Assembly (NCBI GenBank): GCA_009911715.1
Contig: CP047880.1
Span: 1,116,001-1,180,000 of the forward strand
DNA from: Methanomassiliicoccaceae archaeon DOK
GTDB taxonomy: Archaea; Thermoplasmatota; Thermoplasmata; Methanomassiliicoccales; Methanomethylophilaceae
DNA: 64,000 nucleotides
Reading direction: 5' to 3'
Made by a program: the position numbers and the translations under genes
In this document: in pieces, positions 8,159 to 17,230 of the stretch
Layout of the letters: each line of letters begins with the position of its first letter
How positions within the stretch are numbered: the first letter of the stretch is position 1
The notes under the pieces: generated by a model
What the model was told of the DNA's origin: nothing
The model's input: only the letters and a program-made list of their open reading frames with translations
The model's database searches: none

Positions 8159-8442
8159 ACGCCTCAACCAGATCCGAAGCCGGGTGCCTGGTCCGCACAG
8201 ACTACATCCGCATCTTGAGGATCGTCCGCGACAATCCGGACATCATCACCTCGGGCATCTATAGGCAGTTTGTAGGCTACAAAGGCGGCAACGATGCCGT
8301 CCGCAGGAAGATCCAGGAGCTTTCGGACGCAGGTTACATCGAAATCTCCAACAGTGGCTGGATAAGGACACACGCGATCACCGAGAAGGGAGTCCGTGCC
8401 CTGGTCGCCATAGACTCCGTTTCCAATGAGGTGGGGTTATGA
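8155..8442 (+). CDS. Winged-helix DNA-binding protein
   Basis: 95 aa starting at GTG 8155 (GTGA overlap; a GGGGGTGG ribosome-binding stretch upstream). The order helix-helix-recognition helix-wing is visible: 'YIRILRIVRDNPDIITSGIYRQF...NDAVRRKIQELSDAGYIEI', ending 'HAITEKGVRALVAI', as in small archaeal wHTH regulators. Likely a transcription factor of the element. Confidence 0.65.
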   Translation: MNASTRSEAGCLVRTDYIRILRIVRDNPDIITSGIYRQFVGYKGGNDAVRRKIQELSDAGYIEISNSGWIRTHAITEKGVRALVAIDSVSNEVGL

Positions 8443-8825
8443 CTCTCATTGAGATGTCCATGGACCGCCATTGGATCCCAGCGCTGGAATCCGGAGCAAA
8501 GACGGCCACAACGCGCCTCGAGAAGAGGGGCGATACCGGAGATACCTTCGAGATCGATGGCCACCGCTACCTCATCACGAACGTGGTGTGCATGAGCTTG
8601 TACGCCACCGTCCACATCTTCCACTTCAGAGAGGGTTTCGAGGAGTGGACTGACATGCGCGACACGTTCCTCCAATACTATCCTGATCTGGCTGATGGCG
8701 AACAGGTGTATGTCCACGAGTTCAGGGAGATTCCCCGGGAGATCGCCGCAAAGGATGTCGTCGCACTGGCTGAGGAGGTCTCCGAAGATGTGTTTGACAA
8801 GATGCCCAGGGAGGCTTCCCGATGA
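8439..8825 (+). CDS. ASCH-domain protein
   Basis: 128 aa. The N-terminal half matches the ASCH (PUA-like) pattern: 'W.PALESGAKTATTRLEKRGDTGDTFEIDGHRYLI' with the conserved G-x-K-T-x-T-x-R region and a beta-barrel segment. ASCH proteins bind RNA or act on modified nucleosides; some hydrolyse N4-acetylcytidine. The C-terminus ('EQVYVHEF') completes the barrel. Sits among small regulators in the coupled array. Confidence 0.65.
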   Translation: MTLIEMSMDRHWIPALESGAKTATTRLEKRGDTGDTFEIDGHRYLITNVVCMSLYATVHIFHFREGFEEWTDMRDTFLQYYPDLADGEQVYVHEFREIPREIAAKDVVALAEEVSEDVFDKMPREASR

Positions 8826-9154
8826 TCTCCGGCATTGTCATGCGTCACATCCATGCCGGTCTGGACAACAGGGACTACACAGGATGGGAGAGGGTGATTG
8901 GCGGGTTCTCACTGAATGTTCCCGGACTCGGATCCCTGTTCGTCTCCGAGATGGGGAGGAGGTTCCTGATCTTCTCGGACGACGACGGTAACAACGTTCG
9001 CGTCCCCATCCGCAAAATCGTCGGGACCGCCACAACGGGCATGGATTCGTACGTATCATACCGCTTCTACATCGCCGACGGCGTGTCCCTCATCATCACG
9101 GACAGACCGGCGGAGCGTCCCGGAAGGACGGAGGGGGCCCCGGGCAAGGAGTGA
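8822..9154 (+). CDS. Hypothetical beta-rich protein
   Basis: 110 aa, mostly beta strands ('LGSLFVSEMGRRFLIFSDDDGNNVRVPIRKIVG'), Pro/Arg-rich tail. Not recognised. Coupled on both sides. Confidence 0.55.
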   Translation: MISGIVMRHIHAGLDNRDYTGWERVIGGFSLNVPGLGSLFVSEMGRRFLIFSDDDGNNVRVPIRKIVGTATTGMDSYVSYRFYIADGVSLIITDRPAERPGRTEGAPGKE

Positions 9155-9561
9155 CGATGGATCGGCACACCATCCAGCGCAACTTCGCGCTACCGCTCAG
9201 CACCATCGAACGCCTAAACCGCCTCAACGTCTGGGGCCGCATGGGCCCCAGCGAACTGACGGACATGGCCATCCGCCTCCTCTACGAGGTGTCGAAGTCG
9301 ATACAGCAGGAGACCGGCTCGGATGCCCAGACCATTCTACGCAGAATAGCGTCATCGCTCGGTGACACGGGCGTGTCCGACGCACATTCTCTTCTCGGCC
9401 AGGTCGAGCCCCCAGTATCGGAGGAAATGACCGAGATCTTCGAAACGCTAACAGGAGTCGCTAAAATGTTCTATTCGATCAATTCGCAGACCAGTGTAGA
9501 TTCGTCCACCGACAGGACCAAGGACACCTTTCAAGAGAATACGGAGGGGGAGCTGCCATGA
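9151..9561 (+). CDS. RHH-like small regulator
   Basis: 136 aa. The start is GTG 9151 (GTGA overlap) or the in-frame ATG 9157. The N-terminus 'IQRNFALPLSTIERLNRLNVWGRMGPSELTDMAIRLLYE' reads as strand-helix-helix, suggestive of a ribbon-helix-helix DNA-binding unit. The remainder is helical and polar. Assignment by pattern only. Confidence 0.5.
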   Translation: MTMDRHTIQRNFALPLSTIERLNRLNVWGRMGPSELTDMAIRLLYEVSKSIQQETGSDAQTILRRIASSLGDTGVSDAHSLLGQVEPPVSEEMTEIFETLTGVAKMFYSINSQTSVDSSTDRTKDTFQENTEGELP

Positions 9562-9815
9562 GAGGGGGCAGTAAGGGATTCCGCCCGCTCATGTGGGACC
9601 CCAACGAACAGCGCATATACGTCCGCACGGACATGGGGATCTACTCCGGGGCAATCTCGGACATCAGGTTTAATCTCACGCCATCCGACGGACTTCCGGA
9701 CAGCGCGGTCGTCTTCGACCCGTCCGCCAAGATCCTGGGGGCTGTGGTGGCCAACGCCATCGTCCACGCCGTACGCGTTGCCGAGCGCGAGATAGCCGAG
9801 AGGTCGATCAGATGA
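9558..9815 (+). CDS. Hypothetical protein
   Basis: 85 aa, mixed strands then a C-terminal helix ('KILGAVVANAIVHAVRVAEREIAERS'). Not recognised. ATGA coupling at both ends. Confidence 0.55.
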   Translation: MRGGSKGFRPLMWDPNEQRIYVRTDMGIYSGAISDIRFNLTPSDGLPDSAVVFDPSAKILGAVVANAIVHAVRVAEREIAERSIR

Positions 9816-9976
9816 TATCGCTTCCCATCTACGTCATGGACGCCGTCACCGACATCCAGGCCCATCTACGCGACGCAGGACTGGAGGACATCCGCATCGA
9901 GATAACCGCCAAGCACGTCTACGTCCAGAACAGACTGTATATCGAGACCAGCAATTGCCTGGAGGGAAGCGAATGA
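9812..9976 (+). CDS. Small hypothetical protein (54 aa)
   Basis: Begins ATGA at 9812 on the upstream stop and ends in a TGA overlapping the next ATG at 9973. The 54-aa product starts 'MISLPIYVMDAVTDIQAHLR' and looks like a beta-alpha-beta unit. Coupling on both sides is the main support. Confidence 0.5.
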   Translation: MISLPIYVMDAVTDIQAHLRDAGLEDIRIEITAKHVYVQNRLYIETSNCLEGSE

Positions 9977-10161
9977 GCATATTCTCGCTTTCCGCCAAGG
10001 TGGAGCTCTCCGGCATGGCAGTCGTCGCCGAGTGCGAGGAGGACGCCCGCCACATCGCCCAGGAAATGATCGAGCAGTTCGGGTTCTTGGAATGCCGGTG
10101 TGACGGCATCACCACGGACATCGATAGTGTCTACGAAATCCCTGAGGAGGAGATATTGTGA
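9973..10161 (+). CDS. Small hypothetical protein
   Basis: 62 aa, alpha/beta with acidic C-terminus ('FSLSAKVELSGMAVVAECEEDAR'). The start at 9973 (ATGA overlap) is chosen over the upstream in-frame ATG at 9955. Not recognised. Confidence 0.55.
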   Translation: MSIFSLSAKVELSGMAVVAECEEDARHIAQEMIEQFGFLECRCDGITTDIDSVYEIPEEEIL

Positions 10162-10388
10162 CGCACCACTACGCCAAGCTGGACGATGCCAAGCGTGACG
10201 TGGTGAACGTCCTGTCTCGCATAGGAATCGCCACGCTGCCAGAGATACGTCGTGCGCTTCCGGACTACTCCAGCCAGACCGTCGGAAGAGCCGTCCGCGA
10301 ACTGATAGCAGAGAACGTCATCGCTGTCCACGTCGAAGGGAACAACAGGATCCAGAAGCGCCCGCTCCGCCTGGAGGTCGTAGGATGA
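10158..10388 (+). CDS. Small winged-helix protein
   Basis: 76 aa from GTG 10158 (GTGA overlap). 'AKRDVVNVLSRIGIATLPEIRRALP..SSQTVGRAVRELIAENVIAVHVEGNN' reads as a MarR/ArsR-like wHTH with a short wing. Likely DNA-binding regulator. Confidence 0.6.
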   Translation: MTHHYAKLDDAKRDVVNVLSRIGIATLPEIRRALPDYSSQTVGRAVRELIAENVIAVHVEGNNRIQKRPLRLEVVG

Positions 10389-10573
10389 CCGACGCATGGT
10401 TCGCCAGGAAGGAGGACATCCGCATGTGGTGCACGATGGTCGGCGCCAAGCGCGTCTACCAGTCCAACGTGTCCATGAGAGTGATGCTCCGCCGCCTGAG
10501 GAGGTTCGAGGCCGAGACGGGGCTCACCTATCCCGGTAAGGGCAACTGGAACCCGCCGGAGGGATCGGCATGA
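10385..10573 (+). CDS. Small basic protein
   Basis: 62 aa, basic and helical ('VYQSNVSMRVMLRRLRRFEAETG'). Not recognised. ATGA overlaps both sides. Confidence 0.5.
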   Translation: MTDAWFARKEDIRMWCTMVGAKRVYQSNVSMRVMLRRLRRFEAETGLTYPGKGNWNPPEGSA

Positions 10574-10905
10574 AGATTCCGGAAGGCTCCGGATGTGCCG
10601 AGTGCGCCAACTGCCTCACCGTCGGAGACAGGACGGAATATCTGTGCGATGACGACAACAGGGCCGCAGGGGAAGACTGCCACCGGTTCGTATCCAGGGA
10701 CAGCGAGCCGCCGTCCCTCACCTACGGCATATCCACCACCATTGCAGGGGTCGACGCCGAAAGGGTGGGCCTGGAGTTGATCGTCGAAGGTAGCGATCGC
10801 GACGACTGGTTCTCTTTCCTCAAAAGGGAATCCTCCACATTCCAGATAACCGACAGACACTACCGTGTGACACTGGAGCGCATCGACGGGAGGGCTGGAC
10901 AATGA
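10570..10905 (+). CDS. Cys-rich protein, possible metal-binding
   Basis: 111 aa. Four cysteines cluster in the first 40 residues (C-x2-C-x2-C spacing near residues 9-15, then further Cys and His near 35-40), suggesting a zinc-binding N-terminus, followed by a beta-rich domain. Not recognised. Confidence 0.5.
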   Translation: MKIPEGSGCAECANCLTVGDRTEYLCDDDNRAAGEDCHRFVSRDSEPPSLTYGISTTIAGVDAERVGLELIVEGSDRDDWFSFLKRESSTFQITDRHYRVTLERIDGRAGQ

Positions 10906-10988
10906 CCGCCCGTTACGACTTCACACAGTTCCTGATCTTTTATGCAGTATGGACAGTGGCCATTGAATCACCGGAGGAAGGGTCATGA
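10902..10988 (+). CDS. Micro-ORF with one hydrophobic segment (28 aa)
   Basis: ATGA-coupled at both ends (10902 and 10985). The 28-aa product contains 'FLIFYAVWTVAI', a short membrane-like stretch. Could be a tiny membrane peptide or just a coupling leader. Confidence 0.35.
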   Translation: MTARYDFTQFLIFYAVWTVAIESPEEGS

Positions 10989-11326
10989 TCCCGTGCAAGC
11001 TGGGCATGGGGTGCCCGTACTGCTGCTACGGCGAGGACGAGGGCCGCTGCACGTATCCCTTCATTTCCAACGTCGCGACGAAGAAGGAGCTCGAGTCGAC
11101 CTTCCAGGAAGAGTGCATGTGCCAGCTCATCGACGAGAGATCGGAAATGGTCGTGCTCATGAGAATGTGCAACGAGTATGATGACGAGTCCCAATGGCAT
11201 GAACTGATGCGGAGGCTGCCCTTACTCTTGGACAGGACCACGGGCTTCTTCCACGAGAGGCTCAAGGAAAGAGTGGCGGCGAAAGCTTGGAAACAGTGCA
11301 TCGAATCGCTGGGGGCGGAAGAATGA
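10985..11326 (+). CDS. Cys-containing helical protein
   Basis: 113 aa. The N-terminus has a Cys cluster (residues 4, 9, 12, 13, then 21) followed by a long helical region ending 'KAWKQCIESLGAEE'. Could bind metal. Not recognised. Confidence 0.5.
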   Translation: MIPCKLGMGCPYCCYGEDEGRCTYPFISNVATKKELESTFQEECMCQLIDERSEMVVLMRMCNEYDDESQWHELMRRLPLLLDRTTGFFHERLKERVAAKAWKQCIESLGAEE

Positions 11327-11394
11327 GTCCCGTTCTAGCATTCATCCTGACCTTGAAGGACGGGACGATCGCAGCCGGGCTGGTGATGCCATGA
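11323..11394 (+). CDS. Micro-ORF (23 aa)
   Basis: ATGA overlap with the upstream stop and with the downstream start at 11391. Encodes 23 aa ('MSPVLAFILTLKDGTI...'). Kept because it fits the unbroken chain of start/stop overlaps; no homology. Confidence 0.35.
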   Translation: MSPVLAFILTLKDGTIAAGLVMP

Positions 11395-11681
11395 GCATGG
11401 AATCGATGTTCTTCTCGGCCAAGGAGTTCATCACCGCCGACGAGCACCCGGGTGTGAAGCCCCTCGGGCACTACCACACCGATCCATGGGGACCCATCGT
11501 CTATCCGGACAGGTCGTCCGGACCAAGGGTGAAGGTCATCATCGAGTGGTACGACGGAACCATGGACGAGGAGCTCTACAACTCCCCGACCGAAGGGAAG
11601 ATGCGCTACCAGAATATAAGGGCCCTCCTGGACAGCAACCTCACCCACAACGTCCGCGACATCAGAATGGAGGTGATCTGA
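11391..11681 (+). CDS. Hypothetical protein
   Basis: 96 aa, alpha/beta ('RVKVIIEWYDGTMDEELYN'). Not recognised. Its TGA shares a base with the ATG of the next gene. Confidence 0.55.
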   Translation: MSMESMFFSAKEFITADEHPGVKPLGHYHTDPWGPIVYPDRSSGPRVKVIIEWYDGTMDEELYNSPTEGKMRYQNIRALLDSNLTHNVRDIRMEVI

Positions 11682-12160
11682 TGACGTGCTGGACCGTCCT
11701 GGACAAGGACGGGACGACCGTCGGAACGTTCTCCGTTGACGGTTCCTCCAACGCCCGCATCATGGCGTTCAATACACTGGTCGAACGCTACAAGAGCGGC
11801 GGGAAGCTGTGCAAGAAGAACCGTAACAACATTTTGGACATGTTCTGGATAGACGTTGAATCCGCGGAATACCGCAAAGTGGATTCGGACGACGATCCGT
11901 GGAGACCAATCCTCCGGAAGATGGCCATAATCCACGATGAGGACTGGGTTGTCATGGATGCGGAGCTCGTACGGTACGAGAACGTCACACCATACGCAGA
12001 GATCCACGGCCTGGGGGATGACGGCTACGACACCGGACGCCCCCAGCTGTGCTGGTGCCGTGCCGTCGTCGACAGAGGAGGAGTGCCTACGTACGAGTTC
12101 TTCTCCAAGCCGCTGTCGAGGTCCTTCCAGGTATGGGTTTGCAAGAGGTGTGTAAAATGA
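11681..12160 (+). CDS. Hypothetical protein, last gene of the coupled array
   Basis: 159 aa. The C-terminus has C-W-C and C-K-R-C pairs ('PQLCWCRAVV...VWVCKRCVK') that could bind zinc. The ATG at 11681 is used because it overlaps the preceding stop. No coupled gene follows, so the array ends here. Confidence 0.55.
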   Translation: MTCWTVLDKDGTTVGTFSVDGSSNARIMAFNTLVERYKSGGKLCKKNRNNILDMFWIDVESAEYRKVDSDDDPWRPILRKMAIIHDEDWVVMDAELVRYENVTPYAEIHGLGDDGYDTGRPQLCWCRAVVDRGGVPTYEFFSKPLSRSFQVWVCKRCVK

Positions 12161-12960
12161 CCTCTATATGATGTGTCATCTCTAAGCTAGGAAAAAGGAG
12201 AGTCTTTTTTCGGTCCGAAGAAAAGCCGAAACATCACAGTTGATGCGTATGTGTTGATCGAACCTTCAAACAAGAAGAATGGAAGGATCGTTGAAATCGA
12301 AGATTCAAAGGATCGTAAAATCGTGCATTCCTCCAACATGACGGATTCAATTATTCTGCTACATCTGACCATCATTTCTAAAGAGCGGTTGGTCTTAAGG
12401 CAAAGATTCTGAAACCGGACGAATACCTGTATGATGAGAATATCCCAGGCAATTTCAACCATAATGAAGGAAAGATGTAGGAAATGATGTAAAAACAATA
12501 AAATCCATCAACTTTCTGTAATAATTGCAGAACGGAGGAAATGAATACTCACCGCACACAATCGGGGATGGCGGTCCGGACCGTTCTGCATCATTCTTAA
12601 TCAATCATTCAGATATCATCCCTACGGGCCGTGCATTCATCGAACACATGTTAATAGGGGCGTAGGCATGATGATAGTCAGCCTTATGGTGGCGTTGTCC
12701 ATCTTACATAGAGCCCTGGACATTACTGTACTCGGCCATGAGGATGTCTAGACTTCATGTTACTTCTTATGATCGAGAACTTATCGCTGATTTCCATGAT
12801 GACAAAGATGACTGTACGCACCTTCAGCTCGTCTTTATCTAATTCAGAGGCGAACTCCCCCGTGCCTTGAGCTCGGCGAAACGCTCGGAGAAATGTTGTT
12901 GATGAGGTCCTGCTGCTCCTGGATTGATGTCACCTTACCGCTGTCCTGCTGGACCTCAAT
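12161..12960. other. Non-coding or decayed region
   Basis: About 800 nt after the coupled array without a convincing gene. An ATG-less plus-strand reading frame (12191-12412) gives protein-like sequence ('ITVDAYVLIEPSNKKNGRIVEIED') and is probably a gene remnant. The opposing minus-strand ORF (12187-12498) looks like its shadow. The base composition looks more AT-rich than in the array. Confidence 0.35.
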
Positions 12961-13011
12961 CTAGATTTCGTCTGCCACAGTGTGCCCTCCGTTGTGACAG
13001 AGTTATCAACG

Positions 13012-13365
13012 TTAGCCAAGAACATTAATATTAACAACGTTAACCCCAAGTGGTATCGTTCCTGGGGAAAAATTCGAGGATATCGTATGCGCCTGAATCT
13101 CATCGAAGTCCTGGCCTTCGTCCAGCGCCCGGAGAACGCGGAGCTTGTCCTCAAGCATCTCGTCGCTGTCATGATCGTAGTACGGCGCAAGGCTCGGAGG
13201 AAGAAGCCCCTTGATGAGCAGACCGCTGATCTCCATAATCATGTCCAGAGTCTCGTTCTCGTCCATGTTCACCACGTCCTGTCGATGATCTTGTCACTAG
13301 ATACTTCAGAGCTCCGACGAGCTCGGATTTGTCCCGTCTCAGCATCTCCATGAGGTCCAGTCTAA
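13012..13365 (-). pseudogene. Decayed helical protein gene
   Basis: Two minus-strand frames join into plausible protein: 'DLMEMLRRDKSELVGALKYLV' (about 13290-13365), then after a frameshift 'DVVNMDENETLDMIMEISGLLIKG' and 'DEMLEDKLRVLRALDEGQDFDEIQ' (13012-13275). The acidic, amphipathic sequence is coding-like but the frame is broken and more fragments lie upstream to about 13520. Parent family not recognised. Confidence 0.35.
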
Positions 13366-14965
13366 AAACTCTTAGTGCACCGCAATTGACGAGTTTTTGT
13401 GTTGTGTTTCTCCTTCTACATGACCCGTGATTTTTGCGGAGTGGTTCTCGAGGATGAGAGACTCCTGATTCCTGATCACGGACTTCAGCAGAGGAGAACG
13501 CGTCAGACTGGTCCTTGATTCTGCCCTGCTGGATAGCGTCCCGCACTTGGCGTTCCAATGGTTGTATGTCACGTTGTGGGGGACTTTGACCGAGTGGTTC
13601 TGGACATCCCCCGTAGCCCAGATACAGTAAAACCCGTCACTGACGAGCTCTTCTCGCGGCCATTTGATCTCATGGCATCTATGTGGGGGCCCTCGTCTAG
13701 CAGGCGGCTCATTCCCACGGACACGGAAACGAAACCGCACGTTTCCAGGGCCTGGCTGGGGACGAGCCGCGGATGTTGCCGTAATCGAGTCGGAGACAAT
13801 TAGAACGTTTTTAACGCAAATCGTGAACCTAATGGCGTCCTCATGGGTTGATAAACGGTTGAATGAGAGGATTCCGGCACCAGATATGGCGATGACAGCG
13901 TTCCTTCGGCTGAGACAGCTTTCTACTCGTCCACCGCTGCAGCCACCACACCGAGGATCGATTGGGAACATGACCTGCCGTCGATTATAACGCTGTTGTA
14001 TATAATCGGCATAAAGGAAGGCCCCGAACTGGATTTAAGAACGGATCAGGAGCCAGACATGGCGGTCGATGAATGAACAAGGGGCGGGATGGGCGATGAC
14101 GTACGGGTAGTGCACATATGCATTCCCCGGCCCCTCAAATGACCCATCCCGGGGCCGGGGCGGTTCCTGTCGATGTTGGACAACGTTCCACGTCCGATGG
14201 GATGCTCGACAAGGTCCCGAGACTACATGCTTCGAGGAAGAATATTAATGATGGTTAGAAACACCCAGGACAGCACAGTTCTGACACCCCTATGGGTAAT
14301 GGATGCCTTGGAGTTCTCTTTCCAGGGTACCCGCATCCACAGTGAATGCGAATGCACCTGAAACCCGAGTTAAGTGACTCTTGAGACATCCCGTGTCGAT
14401 GCAGATTATTAAAGATAGTACGCCGTTGGAAGATACGCGACGACGAAGATTGCCCATCCCTTCTTCTGCCGTCGCACTCACCTGCTAGGCAACATCCCGA
14501 TCGACGACTCCGAAATCATCAGTACGTGATGCAACCTTCCTTCACACTCCCTTCTATTTGTTCTGGAACGTCCTTCAATGACGCTACCCCAACCCTCATA
14601 CCACTCTACGTAATTTTCGACACGTCTTGTTCGAAATCACAGGCAGTCTCATTGCTGCTCCAGGTGACGTTTGCCGGCGTCCTCCAACGATGACCTTTCG
14701 GGAAGCCAGGGTACTAATTCGGGTGTGGGATTTGGCGATTCATGACCTGTCCCTTCTGCGGTTGCGAGATTCCAGACACCAATCCGTTCTCTCTTTGCCC
14801 CACATGCGGGTAGCCTTTCCAGATCCCGGCAAACCCTGGTCCAAAATACCAGTTCTAACGAGGGAAAATCGCTTAATTATTCTGAATGCCACGATTCATT
14901 GACGGGTGTCGTATCGTGACATCGGCGGACAATACAAACTATAGACCTCATGGGACGACACACAA
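13366..14965. other. Poorly coding stretch with a zinc-ribbon remnant
   Basis: About 1.6 kb with only short overlapping ORFs on both strands and no convincing ribosome-binding sites. The one recognisable item is a 23-codon plus-strand zinc ribbon at 14742-14813 (CPFC...CPTCG) that stops at TAG and stays open for 15 more codons after it. Otherwise only the GC-rich hairpins near 14085-14160 stand out. Confidence 0.35.
14125..14160. repeat. GC-rich hairpin
   Basis: A perfect 10-bp inverted repeat, CCCCGGCCCC (14125-14134) and GGGGCCGGGG (14151-14160), with a 16-nt loop. A second pair (CGGGATGGG near 14085 and CCCATCCCG 14143-14151) overlaps it, so two alternative folds are possible. Structured RNA, terminator or protein site; no T-run follows. 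Confidence 0.45.
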
Positions 14966-15898
14966 TCACTCCGATTCCGGAGCCCCCGCCCTCTCAACCA
15001 GCTTCCTGATTGCCGGCACGTTCAGCTGGTACAGCCCCCCGCCCGGGCCTTCCCCGGCCTTCACCAGGAACCGCGCGCGGATACCCTTCTCGGACATTCC
15101 CTCCAGGACCCTCACCGCATCCTCGGGCACCTTGACGAAGCGGCACGTCCAAAGGATCTCCCTCTTGGTCCACGCCCTCTCGGGCAAGGACCTCTTTGCC
15201 TGTACGTTCTGGTACCTCTCCAGCTCCGGATCGTCCGGGAACAGTGCGGGCGGGCTCTCAGGGACGTCCACCCAGCAGCGTCCATCCCTCTCTCTCCGGA
15301 CGTGCTCTTGGGAGTCCGACGGCCCCTCGGCGAACATGACCGGCATGTCGCCGAACATGCCGAACGGGACCGATTTGAGGAAGTCGTTCACGAGCTCCAG
15401 CACCAACTCCGTGAGATCGGAACTCTCGCTCTCGAAATCGATGCACCCGTCAGACGTGATGTGGGCCCTGTTCGTCCGGCTCTCCTGGGCGAGGAACTCG
15501 AGGTTGACCCTGTACTCCCTGCCCTTCAGGGTGAAGACGGCCGTCGGCCCGTCGATTATCATGTCCACGTTCCTCAGGAGATCCGACCATGGGATCTCCG
15601 GGCAACCGTGGAGGGGGTCGAACTCATCATCCAGGAACTGCGTCGCCTCCATTGTCTTCGCGATGAAGTTGGCGAGCCACGTATCGTACAGCCCGTCCAC
15701 GTGGATGGACCCGTTCGCGTCGTACCACACCTTCGCCCATCTCGCTATCGATTCGATGGGGTGGCATTTAGGATGGGAGTCGACGTAGGCTTTGAGTTCG
15801 GGGTAGATCCTGTCCACCCAGTCGTTGACGTAGTACCTGTCCTGTCCGAACTTGTTCCACGGCTCTAGCTGCTGCTTTATCGTGCGGATGGATGACAT
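14966..15898 (-). CDS. Hypothetical cytoplasmic protein
   Basis: 310 aa, acidic, no signal peptide or membrane segment. Several Trp-rich helices occur ('WVDRIYPELKAYVDSHPKCHPIESIARWAKVWYD') and a C-terminal winged-helix-like stretch ('WTKREILWTCRFVKVPEDAVRVLEGMSEKGI..RFLVKAG'). Family not recognised. One of three genes transcribed against the surrounding plus-strand arrays; could be an element-encoded accessory or control gene. Confidence 0.65.
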   Translation of the reverse strand: MSSIRTIKQQLEPWNKFGQDRYYVNDWVDRIYPELKAYVDSHPKCHPIESIARWAKVWYDANGSIHVDGLYDTWLANFIAKTMEATQFLDDEFDPLHGCPEIPWSDLLRNVDMIIDGPTAVFTLKGREYRVNLEFLAQESRTNRAHITSDGCIDFESESSDLTELVLELVNDFLKSVPFGMFGDMPVMFAEGPSDSQEHVRRERDGRCWVDVPESPPALFPDDPELERYQNVQAKRSLPERAWTKREILWTCRFVKVPEDAVRVLEGMSEKGIRARFLVKAGEGPGGGLYQLNVPAIRKLVERAGAPESE

Positions 15899-15974
15899 CG
15901 CGCATCCCTCGCGACGCTTCTGCTCATAAACTAGGAATGAACAGACTGGGATAAATGAAGTTCACAGTACGGTT

Positions 15975-16124
15975 CACCGCATCACCCTGTCATACTTGTT
16001 AGGATTAAGCGACGAGATAATAGCGGGAAGGCTCAACATAATGGAATTTGATGCGTTAGAACTCGTCAAAGAAAGGAAGCTAACAGAGAAAAATCGGAGA
16101 TTATACCAAATAAGGAACAGATGA
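15975..16124 (+). pseudogene. Remnant of an HTH protein
   Basis: An open frame without a good start gives 'YLLGLSDEIIAGRLNIMEFDALELVKERKL' followed by a stop, which resembles a helix-turn-helix ('GLSDEIIAGRL'). Probably the C-terminal remnant of a regulator. The only in-frame ATG (16041) would give 27 aa. Confidence 0.3.
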
Positions 16125-16132
16125 TGCGTGAT

Positions 16133-17107
16133 TCATATATCACTGCGTAGGCCGAATGCCCTGTAGCATCTCATCACAATCCGCCAATCCGGATTCCCAT
16201 GACATGACCTGATGATCCTGTCGAAGTGATTGTCCCAGGACTCATCGTGATACAGTTGCAGCTTGGCCTTGGCCCCTTCGATCGAGTGGGTGACCGTCGC
16301 GGGCACCGTTTTGAGCTGGAGCACCCTGTTCATGAAATCAACCATGCGGTCCGTGTCATATCCCGCTTTGAACAGGGAGGTCACAACGGCCTCCCTCATG
16401 GACATCTTCGCGTTGATGACCAGTGGCCCCATCTCCCTTTCGATGATCTTGAGCATGATCCCATCGTTTCCGTCATCCCTGAACCAGAAATTTTCATCCA
16501 CGACCTTGTCTGGAGGTCTAAGACGGATGCGGTCCGAATCTATCAGCTCCGAATAGACCGTATTGTTGACGTGGTCGTATCTCACCAGACAGAGGTAGAG
16601 GTCCGGCGAGATGTTCCTCACCCAGAGACGTGCCCAATTCTTTCCATAGTCCAGGGAGTAGTATATGTATTTCTTATAGGGCCATTCGTCGAAGGACCAG
16701 AGCGTCTCCTCGTGGATGTCGCCGTTCTCCTCATACCACTTGCCACTCAGATACGCATAATTACCAACGTCATCCTTCGCCAGGGCCTCGTATTCCCATT
16801 CGAATGCGTAATCCAGTGCTTCGAACAGGCTGTCGAATCTCAGAGTGACTCTCTTATTGTCCATTTGTCCTGAGAACTCGAAGTAGTCGGCTTTCGGCCT
16901 ACCGTCATCGAGGAAGGTTATCGAGTAACAGAAATCATCCTCACCGAACCTCGGATTGTGTCTGAGGACCGCGTCATCCTTTGTGCGCCGTATAACATCC
17001 TGGGCCTTGATGACCATCTTTTTCAGATCAGAGGCATCAACGAAACTATTGCAGAGCCGAATACTACGGTTCCCGATTTCCAGAACAATGCCAAACATGT
17101 CAAACAT
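16133..17107 (-). CDS. Hypothetical protein
   Basis: About 324 aa from the ATG at 17107, which has GAGGG 6 nt upstream; the frame stays open to 17230 with alternative ATGs at 17149 and 17230. Acidic, aromatic-rich, no signal or membrane segment, with a central 'FDSLFEALDYAFEWEYEALAKDD' helix and a helical C-terminus. Family not recognised. Confidence 0.6.
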   Translation of the reverse strand: MFDMFGIVLEIGNRSIRLCNSFVDASDLKKMVIKAQDVIRRTKDDAVLRHNPRFGEDDFCYSITFLDDGRPKADYFEFSGQMDNKRVTLRFDSLFEALDYAFEWEYEALAKDDVGNYAYLSGKWYEENGDIHEETLWSFDEWPYKKYIYYSLDYGKNWARLWVRNISPDLYLCLVRYDHVNNTVYSELIDSDRIRLRPPDKVVDENFWFRDDGNDGIMLKIIEREMGPLVINAKMSMREAVVTSLFKAGYDTDRMVDFMNRVLQLKTVPATVTHSIEGAKAKLQLYHDESWDNHFDRIIRSCHGNPDWRIVMRCYRAFGLRSDI

Positions 17108-17230
17108 TGACGACCCTCGATTCAGTGCGATGTTCAGATTACATGCCATGATCAGATAGAGACCGTCAGCTTCCGATGTCGGTCTCAAACAGAACAGTCG
17201 ATGGTACAACATCCTGCCTGCATATGGCAT

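Noticed and set aside
13558-13990. Short ORFs on both strands (81 aa and 108 aa plus; part of a 199 aa minus frame)
   Set aside because: Overlapping frames with no ribosome-binding site, no recognisable domains and Arg/Pro/Ser-biased composition.
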